NCBI GenBank assembly: GCA_046734675.1
Contig: JBKPRU010000016.1
Location: 1-5,599, forward strand
From: QHWT01 sp046734675
GTDB lineage: Bacteria; Acidobacteriota; Vicinamibacteria; Vicinamibacterales; 2-12-FULL-66-21
Reading direction: 5' to 3'
Length of the DNA: 5,599 nucleotides
The notes beneath the pieces are model-generated. The model worked only from the letters and a program-made list of their open reading frames with translations. It was not told where the DNA came from and made no database searches. Every line of letters starts with the position of its first letter. Within the stretch, counting starts at the first letter, position 1. Both the position numbers and the translations under genes were made by a program. Positions 1-5,346 of the stretch are shown piece by piece.

Positions 1-9
1 TTGAAAAGG

Positions 10-33
10 AGTTCGACCACAGAGGGTCGGACT
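10..33. other. Hairpin in the leader upstream of eno
   Basis: Bases 10-18 (AGTTCGACC) can pair with 25-33 (GGTCGGACT) around the loop ACAGAG, giving nine pairs including one T-G wobble. No T-run follows on either strand, so it is not a canonical intrinsic terminator. It may be the 3' end structure of a gene left of the window or a leader structure of the eno transcript. In the frame beginning at base 3 the window opens with ten codons ending in TGA at 33-35, which could be the tail of an upstream gene, but this is too short to judge. No convincing sigma-70 promoter was found in bases 1-80. Confidence 0.3.
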
Positions 34-92
34 GATAGGGGTCAATGGGTTGGACGGGTTCGGGTTTGTAACTGGCGGAGATGACACGACTG

Positions 93-1406
93 ATGAAAAT
101 CCAGAAAGTCCACGGACGCGAAATTCTCGATTCACGCGGCAACCCCACCGTCGAAGTGGAGGTCACGCTCGACGGCGGCGTCCTCGGACGCGCGGCGGTG
201 CCCTCGGGCGCCTCGACCGGCGTGCGCGAGGCGCTGGAGCTGCGTGACGGCGACAAGAAGCGCTATGTCGGCAAGGGCGTATCGAAGGCGGTCGGCAACG
301 TCAACGGCGAAATCGCGAAGGCGCTTGCCGGACGCGAGGGAGACCAGCGCGCGATCGACGAGCAGATGATCGCGCTCGACGGCACGCCGAACAAGGGTCG
401 CCTCGGCGCCAACGCGCTGCTGGGCGTGTCGATGGCGCTGGCGCGCGCCAGTGCCGTGGCCGGCGGCATTCCGCTCTACACGCATCTCGCGCGCCTCTAC
501 GAGAAGACGGCCGACGCGGCCGGCGCGCTCCTGCCCGCGCCGATGATGAACATCCTGAACGGCGGCGCGCACGCGGACAGCAGCGTCGACTTCCAGGAGT
601 TCATGGTGATGCCGCTTGGCGCCTCCTCGTTTGCCGAGGCGGTGCGCACCGGCGCCGAGATCTTCCACACGCTGCGCGGCATCCTGAAGAAGAAGGGACA
701 CGCGACCGGCGTCGGCGACGAAGGCGGCTTCGCGCCGAGTCTCAAGTCCAACCGCGAAGCGCTCGACGTCGTCCTCGAAGCGACCACGCAGGCGGGCTAC
801 AAGGCGGGCGAGAACGTGTTCATCGCGCTCGATGTCGCGTCGAGCGAGCTGTGGGACGAGAGCTCGCGCCGCTACGAGTTCAAGAAATCCGGCGACACCG
901 CGCGTAGCGCCGATGACATGGTGAAGCTGTACGAGGACTGGGTCCGCCAGTACCCGATCATTTCGATCGAAGACGGCCTCGCCGAAGGAGACTGGGACGG
1001 CTGGAAGGCGCTGACCTCCGCCCTCGGCGATCGCGTGCAACTCGTCGGCGACGACGTGTTCGTGACCAACCCGGAGATCCTGAAGCGCGGGATCACCGAG
1101 AAGGTCGCCAACGCGCTGCTGGTCAAACTCAATCAGATCGGCACCGTGACCGAAACGCTGGACGCGGTCGCGATGGCGCGCGACGCCGGCTACGCGAGCG
1201 TCATCTCGCACCGCTCGGGCGAGACCGAAGACACGACGATTGCGGATCTCGCGGTCGCCACCAACGCGGGGCAGATCAAGACGGGTTCGGCAAGCCGGAC
1301 CGACCGCGTCGCGAAGTACAACCAGCTGCTGCGCATCGAGGAAGAACTCGGGTCGCGCGGCCGCTACGCGGGACGCGCCGCGATCAAACAGCTGAAGGGG
1401 CGCTGA
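93..1406 (+). CDS. eno: Enolase (phosphopyruvate hydratase)
   Basis: Cytoplasmic glycolytic enzyme that interconverts 2-phosphoglycerate and phosphoenolpyruvate using Mg2+. The 437-residue product has the normal family length and order: an N-terminal alpha+beta domain starting with REILDSRGNPT, then a TIM-like barrel. Residues matching the catalytic set are present: the PSGASTG mobile loop (37-43), His160 (GGAHAD), Glu169 (FQEF), Glu210 (GDEGGF), metal ligands Asp247, Glu293 and Asp320, catalytic Lys345 within the signature LLVKLNQIGTVTET (342-355), and Lys396 (QIKTGS). Start choice: an in-frame ATG at 81 directly abuts the GGAG at 77-80, leaving no spacing, while the ATG at 93 lies 12 nt beyond it and places REI at residue 9, close to E. 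coli and Bacillus enolases. I therefore prefer 93; starting at 81 adds four residues. The stop overlaps the gpmA start by one base, so the two genes are probably co-transcribed and translationally coupled. Confidence 0.97.
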   Translation: MKIQKVHGREILDSRGNPTVEVEVTLDGGVLGRAAVPSGASTGVREALELRDGDKKRYVGKGVSKAVGNVNGEIAKALAGREGDQRAIDEQMIALDGTPNKGRLGANALLGVSMALARASAVAGGIPLYTHLARLYEKTADAAGALLPAPMMNILNGGAHADSSVDFQEFMVMPLGASSFAEAVRTGAEIFHTLRGILKKKGHATGVGDEGGFAPSLKSNREALDVVLEATTQAGYKAGENVFIALDVASSELWDESSRRYEFKKSGDTARSADDMVKLYEDWVRQYPIISIEDGLAEGDWDGWKALTSALGDRVQLVGDDVFVTNPEILKRGITEKVANALLVKLNQIGTVTETLDAVAMARDAGYASVISHRSGETEDTTIADLAVATNAGQIKTGSASRTDRVAKYNQLLRIEEELGSRGRYAGRAAIKQLKGR

Positions 1407-2155
1407 TGCCTACGGTCGTCTTGCTCCGCCACGGCGAGAGCACCTGGAACAAGGAGAACCGGTTCACCGGGTGGACCGACGTCGATCTCTCGGAGAAGGG
1501 CCGCGAGGAAGCGCTCGAAGCCGGCCGGCTGCTGCGCGACGGGGGCTACACGTTCGACATCGCCTACACGTCGGTCCTCAAGCGCGCGATCCGCACCCTC
1601 TGGACGGCGCTCGACGTCATGGACCTCATGTGGCTGCCGGTCGTGAAGAACTGGCGGCTGAACGAGCGGCACTACGGCGCGCTCCAGGGATTGAACAAGG
1701 CGGAAACCGCCGAGAAGCACGGCGAGGCGCAGGTGAAGATCTGGCGGCGGAGCTACGACATTCCGCCCCCGCCGCTCACGCCTGACGACCCACGCCATCC
1801 CGGCCGCGATCCTCGATACGCCGACCTGAAGTCGAGCGAGCTGCCGCTGACCGAATCATTGAAGGATACGGTCGCGCGCTTCCTCCCTTACTGGCACGAG
1901 ACCATCGCCCCCACGATCAAAGGCGGAAGCCGCGTGCTCATTGCCGCGCACGGCAACAGCCTGCGCGCGCTGGTGAAGTATCTCGACGGCATCGGCGACC
2001 AGGAAATCGTCGAGCTCAACATCCCGACCGGCATTCCGCTCGTCTACGAGCTGAACGACTCGCTCCAGCCGCTGCGCCACTACTACCTGGGCGACCCGGA
2101 AGCCGCCGCAAAGGCGGCCGCGGCCGTCGCGGCGCAGTCATCAGCCAAGAAATGA
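1406..2155 (+). CDS. gpmA: 2,3-bisphosphoglycerate-dependent phosphoglycerate mutase
   Basis: Cytoplasmic enzyme of the histidine phosphatase superfamily that interconverts 3- and 2-phosphoglycerate through a phosphohistidine primed by 2,3-bisphosphoglycerate. The 249-residue length matches E. coli GpmA (250). The RHGES motif is at 8-12 with the phosphorylated His9. Arg60, Glu87 (LNERHYG) and the second histidine His182 (AAHGNS) sit at the expected positions, each two less than in E. coli. The insert around 111-140, with the YDIPPPP segment, is typical of the dPGM type and separates it from smaller broad-specificity phosphatases. The C-terminus is an Ala/Lys-rich tail like that of E. coli. 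The ATG is at 1406 in TGATG with the eno stop, and GAAGGGG (1394-1400) provides a ribosome binding site five bases upstream. It follows the gene for the next enzyme of the pathway and ends just before a strong hairpin. Confidence 0.97.
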   Translation: MPTVVLLRHGESTWNKENRFTGWTDVDLSEKGREEALEAGRLLRDGGYTFDIAYTSVLKRAIRTLWTALDVMDLMWLPVVKNWRLNERHYGALQGLNKAETAEKHGEAQVKIWRRSYDIPPPPLTPDDPRHPGRDPRYADLKSSELPLTESLKDTVARFLPYWHETIAPTIKGGSRVLIAAHGNSLRALVKYLDGIGDQEIVELNIPTGIPLVYELNDSLQPLRHYYLGDPEAAAKAAAAVAAQSSAKK

Positions 2156-2156
2156 C

Positions 2157-2188
2157 AAAGGCCGCCTCGCGCGAGCGAGGCGGCCTTT
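2157..2188. terminator. Strong hairpin terminator between convergent genes
   Basis: Bases 2157-2170 (AAAGGCCGCCTCGC) pair perfectly with 2175-2188 (GCGAGGCGGCCTTT) around the loop GCGA, a GNRA-type tetraloop. The 14-bp stem begins one base after the gpmA stop. The A3/T3 ends let it work in both directions, ending eno-gpmA on the plus strand and the small gene (stop at 2231) on the minus strand. The T-tract is short on the plus strand (TTTCGAGTTCTT), so termination may be partial or the hairpin may mainly protect the 3' end. Confidence 0.8.
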
Positions 2189-2204
2189 CGAGTTCTTCCC
2201 CGCG

Positions 2205-2227
2205 GCTTCCGCCGTCAGGCCCGAAGC
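2205..2227. repeat. Imperfect hairpin resembling the REP-like palindrome at 5243-5264
   Basis: The sequence GCTTCCGCC, GTCA, GGCCCGAAGC forms a five-pair outer stem (2205-2209 with 2223-2227), a small internal loop and a three-pair inner stem around GTCA. Its first nine bases are identical to the left half of the right-hand palindrome at 5243-5251, and the loop (GTCA against TTCA) and end (GAAGC) are also close. It lies in the 75-bp spacer between convergent genes, three bases past the stop of the minus-strand gene. It may be a decayed REP-like copy, or simply a second terminator-like hairpin for the minus gene; no T-run follows on that strand. Confidence 0.35.
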
Positions 2228-2230
2228 TCG

Positions 2231-2554
2231 TTACTCGACTTCCTTTTCCTGAGTTTCGTCCGCGGCAATGCGGAGCGAGCGCAGGAAGCGCTTGTCGTTG
2301 GCGCTGATCTCGAACTGACGCCGCTGCGGCGGCGCCGGGGCGAGCGCCTTCTGCTGCGGCGCGGGCGTGGTGCGCGCGAGGGCGGCGGTCTGCGTGCGGT
2401 TCACGAAGCCAATGACGGCCTCGAGCGACACTTTCATTTCGAAACCCGCGGCGCGCGCGCGCTCGCGGCACGCTTCCACTCGCGCGTCTTCCGCAACCGC
2501 GGCAGCAATGGCGTCGGAGAGCTCCTTGGCTATACGGTTCACGACGTCATCCAT
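2231..2554 (-). CDS. Small hypothetical protein, 107 residues
   Basis: I do not recognise this protein. The start is well supported: on the minus strand AGGAGG (complement of 2561-2566) stands six bases before the ATG at 2554. A GTG start at 2569 is possible in frame but overlaps that site. Residues 1-55 look helical and charged with one cysteine (Cys29). Residues 56-79 form a Pro/Ala/Gln-rich linker. Residues 80-107 are a charged tail containing FEISANDKRFLRSLRIAADE and ending in acidic and lysine residues. There is no signal peptide or membrane segment, so it is probably a cytoplasmic soluble protein. It is convergent with gpmA and divergent from the mutase gene, so it is probably a single-gene transcript. 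The competing minus-strand reading frame at 2016-2471 lacks such a site and overlaps gpmA. Confidence 0.75.
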   Translation of the reverse strand: MDDVVNRIAKELSDAIAAAVAEDARVEACRERARAAGFEMKVSLEAVIGFVNRTQTAALARTTPAPQQKALAPAPPQRRQFEISANDKRFLRSLRIAADETQEKEVE

Positions 2555-2714
2555 TCGAGACCTCCTCACACACTGCCGACGGTGTGGACCTCAGGCGATC
2601 CCGATGCCACCCCCACCGGAGCGAGGCGGAGGATCGAGCGCCAAGGTTAATCATATGAAGGGTTTGCAGCGCTGGGACGCTGGAACATTGTAAACTCAGC
2701 TCCAACCAGTGTCA
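2555..2714. promoter_or_regulatory. Divergent intergenic region with weak promoter candidates
   Basis: This 160-bp gap separates the divergent starts of the small minus-strand gene and the mutase gene, so it must hold a promoter for each, and its right half is the most AT-rich stretch in the window. For the minus strand, TATGAT (complement of 2650-2655) matches five of six -10 consensus bases, but the best-spaced -35 (GTCCCA) is poor. For the plus strand, TTGCAG (2664-2669) and TGTAAA (2689-2694) are 19 bp apart, giving a possible transcript start near 2701, only about 14 bases before the mutase ATG. Consensus rules may not suit this organism, so both are tentative. Confidence 0.3.
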
Positions 2715-4211
2715 ATGGACGAACTCCCTGGCGTTTTTCCTTTCACGCGCGGCATCCAGCCGACCATGTACCGGGGACGCCTCTGGACGATGAGGCAGTA
2801 CGCGGGATTTGCCACCGCGGCCGAATCGAACCGTCGCTATCGTTACCTCCTCGGCCACGGCGTCAGTGGACTCAGCGTCGCCTTCGATCTGCCCACGCAG
2901 ATGGGATACGACTCCGACCACGAGCTCGCGCGCGGTGAAGTCGGGCGCGTCGGCGTGGCCATCGATTCGCTCGCCGACATGGAGGAGCTCTTCGCGGGCA
3001 TCCCGCTCGATCGCGTGTCGACGTCGATGACGATCAACGCGACCGCGATCGTGCTGCTCGCGCTCTACGTCGCGGTCGCGCGAACACAGGGCGCGGACGT
3101 CAGGAAACTCTCGGGGACGATCCAGAACGACATCCTCAAGGAGTACGTCGCCCGCGGCACCTACATCTTTCCGCCTCGCGCCTCGCTCCGCATCGTCACC
3201 GACATCTTCGCATTCTGCGAACGCGAGCTGCCGGAGTGGAACACGATCTCGATCAGCGGGTATCACATCCGCGAAGCGGGATCGACGGCGGTGCAGGAGG
3301 TCGCGTTCACGCTGGCGAACGCGATTGCCTACGTCGAAGCGGCGGTGGCCGCGGGGCTTGCGGTCGACGGCTTCGGTCAGCGCCTCTCCTTCTTCTTCAA
3401 CGCGCACAACGACTTCCTCGAAGAGATTGCCAAGTTCCGGGCGGCGCGGCGGCTGTGGGCGACGGTGATGCGCGACCGCTTCGGCGCGAAGAGCGCCCGG
3501 GCGCAGCAGCTGCGGTTCCACACCCAGACGGCGGGCAGCACGTTGACCGCGCAGCAGCCGGACAACAACATCGTGCGGGTCGCCGTGCAGGCGCTCGCCG
3601 CGGTGCTCGGCGGCACGCAGTCGCTGCACTGCAACGGGCGCGACGAGGCGCTGGCACTCCCGACGGAGGAGTCCGCGCGCATTGCTCTCAGGACACAGCA
3701 GATCATCGCCTTCGAAAGCGGCGTCGCGAATACGGTCGATCCGGTCGGCGGCGCGGTTGCGCTCGAAGACATGACCGACCGCATCGAGCGCGAGGCGACG
3801 GCCCTCATTCAGAAGATCGACAGCCTTGGCGGCACGCTCGCGGCCATCGAGGCGGGATTCGTCCAGCGCGAAATCCAGGACGCCGCGTATCGCGCGCAGC
3901 AGAAGATCGACAGCGGCGAGACGGTGGTGGTCGGCGTCAACCGCTACGCGAGCGACGAGACCGCGCCCATCGACGTGCTGCGCATCGACGAAGCCGTCGA
4001 GGCGCGCCAGGTCGCACGCGTACGCGAGGTGCGCGCGGTGCGCGATGATCGCGCGTGGCGCGATGCGCTCACCGCCATCGATGCAGCCGCGCGTGGATCC
4101 GACAACCTCGTTCCGCACGTCATTCGCGCCGTCGAAGCGCGCGCAACGGTCGGCGAGATTTCGGACGCGCTGCGTAACGTGTTCGGGGAGCACCGCGAAA
4201 TCGATGTCTGA
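2715..4211 (+). CDS. Methylmalonyl-CoA mutase-type large (catalytic) subunit
   Basis: Adenosylcobalamin-dependent acyl-CoA mutase, TIM-barrel subunit, 498 residues. It would interconvert methylmalonyl-CoA and succinyl-CoA in the cytoplasm together with a separate B12-binding subunit. It matches the family from LPGVFPFTRG to VFGEHRE. Compared with the Propionibacterium enzyme, Arg22, Thr25, Arg27, Tyr29 (Tyr89), Thr135, Gln137, Arg147 (Arg207), Tyr183-His184 (Tyr243-His244), Asn307 and Glu311 are kept. Tyr29 and Arg147 favour methylmalonyl-CoA over isobutyryl-CoA. Ala56, in place of an aspartate, argues against a 2-hydroxyisobutyryl-CoA mutase. Glutamine replaces the CoA-contacting Tyr75. The C-terminal cobalamin domain (DxHxxG) is absent, as in two-subunit enzymes. 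The N-terminus is about 30-60 residues shorter than usual, with an in-frame stop at 2691. A GTG at 2709 is an alternative start. No Shine-Dalgarno sequence is visible. The gene overlaps the following ABC gene by eight bases. Confidence 0.93.
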   Translation: MDELPGVFPFTRGIQPTMYRGRLWTMRQYAGFATAAESNRRYRYLLGHGVSGLSVAFDLPTQMGYDSDHELARGEVGRVGVAIDSLADMEELFAGIPLDRVSTSMTINATAIVLLALYVAVARTQGADVRKLSGTIQNDILKEYVARGTYIFPPRASLRIVTDIFAFCERELPEWNTISISGYHIREAGSTAVQEVAFTLANAIAYVEAAVAAGLAVDGFGQRLSFFFNAHNDFLEEIAKFRAARRLWATVMRDRFGAKSARAQQLRFHTQTAGSTLTAQQPDNNIVRVAVQALAAVLGGTQSLHCNGRDEALALPTEESARIALRTQQIIAFESGVANTVDPVGGAVALEDMTDRIEREATALIQKIDSLGGTLAAIEAGFVQREIQDAAYRAQQKIDSGETVVVGVNRYASDETAPIDVLRIDEAVEARQVARVREVRAVRDDRAWRDALTAIDAAARGSDNLVPHVIRAVEARATVGEISDALRNVFGEHREIDV

Positions 4212-5346
4212 GGCGAGAAGCGAAGCACGAGGAGCGCCCGGCGAAGGGCGGGAGGCGAGGGGCGATGCTCCCGCGCCGATGCTGGTCGTCGAGCGGCTGA
4301 ATACCGTTTTCGATCTCTCCGACGGTCCGGCACCGGCGGTTCTCGACGTCAGCTTCCACTTGAACACGGGTGAGACGCTGTGCCTGGTCGGCGAATCCGG
4401 GAGCGGCAAATCCGTGACGGCGCTCTCGATGCTGAAACTGGTCCAGCCGCCGGGGCGGATCGCGAGCGGGCGGGTGATCTTCAAGGGACGCGACCTGCTG
4501 ACGCTCGGCGAGCGCGAGCTGCAGCGCGTCCGCGGCGCCGAGATCTCGCTGGTGTTCCAGGAGCCGATGACCGCGCTCAACCCGGTGTTCACGATTGGTG
4601 CGCAGATCGAGGAGACCCTCGTCGTGCACGGCAAGGCGCGCGGACGCGAGGCCCGCCGCCGCGCGATCGAGCTGCTCGAGGCCGTCAGCGTCCCCGACGC
4701 GGCGCGCCGCATGCGCGATTACCCGCATCAATTGTCCGGCGGCCTGCGGCAGCGCGCGCTGATCGCAATGGCGATCGCCTGCAACCCGGCCGTCCTCATC
4801 GCCGACGAACCGACGACCGCGCTCGACGTGACGATTCAAGCGCAGATCCTCGACCTGCTGCGCGATCTGAAGAAGCGGTTCGGGCTGGCGCTGCTGCTCA
4901 TCACCCACGATCTCGGCGTCGTCGCCGAAATGGCCGACCGCGTCGCTGTCATGTATGCGGGACGGATCGTCGAGCAGGCGCCGGTGCGACAGCTGTTCCG
5001 CGGTCCGCGGCACCCCTATACGCAAGCACTGCTCGCGTCGATGCCTGGCGGCGCGCGAGGGACGCGCCTCGCGGCGATCCAGGGCACGGTGCCGCCGCTC
5101 GGACACCTGCCGCGCGGATGCCCCTTTGCGCCGCGTTGCCCGAAGCGCTTCGAACCGTGCGACAAGGCAGTCCCGGGAATCACGACGATCGGCGATGTTC
5201 CGCCTAAAGGCGGAAGCTACACGCCCGAAATGGATTCCCGTCGCTTCCGCCTTCAGGCGGAAGCGCATACGACGCGTTGCTACCTGTACTCTCCCGCCGT
5301 CGACCCGGAGGTCATGCACGAGATGCCATTGAAGGACGTGCGCTGA
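4204..5346 (+). CDS. Dipeptide/oligopeptide ABC transporter ATPase, DppD/OppD type
   Basis: Nucleotide-binding subunit that, paired with a DppF/OppF-type ATPase, would power peptide (or similar solute) uptake at the inner face of the membrane. In the 380-residue product: Walker A GESGSGKS (63-70), Q-loop Gln119, signature LSGGLRQR (177-184, leucine where methionine is usual), Walker B ending in Asp201-Glu202, D-loop ALDV, switch His235, then the oligopeptide-transporter C-terminal region (HPYTQALLASMP, 270-281). Four cysteines, Cys306, Cys312, Cys319 and Cys359, match the conserved motif that binds an iron-sulfur cluster in some relatives. The last gap is 40 residues instead of 17-18 because residues 332-354 are encoded by a REP-like repeat. 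The first 25 residues are a low-complexity Arg/Glu/Ala/Gly stretch; the ATG at 4279 (355 residues) fits the family better but has no well-placed binding site, whereas GGGGAG lies 13 nt before 4204. The substrate is not decidable here. Confidence 0.95.
   Translation: MSEARSEARGAPGEGREARGDAPAPMLVVERLNTVFDLSDGPAPAVLDVSFHLNTGETLCLVGESGSGKSVTALSMLKLVQPPGRIASGRVIFKGRDLLTLGERELQRVRGAEISLVFQEPMTALNPVFTIGAQIEETLVVHGKARGREARRRAIELLEAVSVPDAARRMRDYPHQLSGGLRQRALIAMAIACNPAVLIADEPTTALDVTIQAQILDLLRDLKKRFGLALLLITHDLGVVAEMADRVAVMYAGRIVEQAPVRQLFRGPRHPYTQALLASMPGGARGTRLAAIQGTVPPLGHLPRGCPFAPRCPKRFEPCDKAVPGITTIGDVPPKGGSYTPEMDSRRFRLQAEAHTTRCYLYSPAVDPEVMHEMPLKDVR
4211..4264 (+). repeat. Purine-rich degenerate GCGAG-type repeat at the mutase/ABC junction
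   Basis: After the mutase stop the plus strand is a run of imperfect units such as GGCGAGA, GCGAAGC, GAGGAGCG, GGGCGGGAGGCGAGGGGCGA, nearly free of T. It contains a small hairpin, CGCCC (4235-4239) with GGGCG (4246-4250). If the ABC gene starts at 4279 this is a 67-bp low-complexity spacer; if it starts at 4204 the repeat encodes the unusual N-terminal extension. The composition differs from both neighbouring genes, suggesting spread or slippage of an intergenic repeat, which is my inference. Confidence 0.45.
5197..5265. repeat. Paired REP/BIME-like palindromic element inside the ABC gene
   Basis: Two hairpins lie in inverted orientation. The first is TTCCGCC (5198-5204), loop TAAA, GGCGGAA (5209-5215). 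The second is CGCTTCCGCC (5242-5251), loop TTCA, GGCGGAAGCG (5256-5265). The 23-base arms 5198-5220 and 5240-5262 are reverse complements at 21 of 23 positions and flank a 19-base spacer. Each hairpin has a tetranucleotide foot facing the spacer: GTAG (minus strand, 5217-5220) and GTCG (5240-5243). Such a foot is characteristic of REP elements mobilised by RAYT (TnpA-REP) Y1 transposases. The element adds 23 in-frame codons to the host gene. Confidence 0.85.

Noticed and set aside
1..80. Sigma-70 promoter for eno
   Set aside because: TTGAAA at 1-6 and TTGGAC at 50-55 have no -10 partner at acceptable spacing (26 and 11 bp to the nearest candidates), so no promoter is called.
132..1211. Long open frame on the minus strand across eno
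   Set aside because: It is antisense to a fully conserved enolase. Long antisense frames are expected in GC-rich genes, and the product is Arg/Ala/Val-rich without any family motif.
2016..2471. Alternative minus-strand gene overlapping the end of gpmA
   Set aside because: It overlaps gpmA and the terminator hairpin, has a low-complexity Arg/Ala/Pro product, and competes with the 2231-2554 gene, which has a strong ribosome binding site.
2367..2693. Plus-strand 108-codon frame upstream of the mutase, considered as its missing N-terminus
   Set aside because: It is antisense to the small gene, ends in a stop at 2691-2693, and does not resemble the N-terminal segment of mutase subunits.
2712..4712. 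666-codon minus-strand frame across the mutase and ABC genes
   Set aside because: It spans two clearly recognised plus-strand genes and shows no domain, only the composition of an antisense shadow.
5198..5265. Interpretation of the paired hairpins as an intrinsic terminator or attenuator
   Set aside because: They lie inside an intact reading frame, no T-run follows on either strand, and the inverted pair with tetranucleotide feet fits a REP-like element better.
4120..5319. Minus-strand frame across the ABC gene that contains FRLKAEAT
   Set aside because: It is a shadow of the ATPase gene. The FRLKAEAT string comes from the palindromic repeat and is not evidence of a gene here.
4955..5332. 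Plus-strand frame in the alternative phase with FRLKAEAT and VASAFRR
   Set aside because: It lies wholly within the ABC gene and has no family features outside the repeat.
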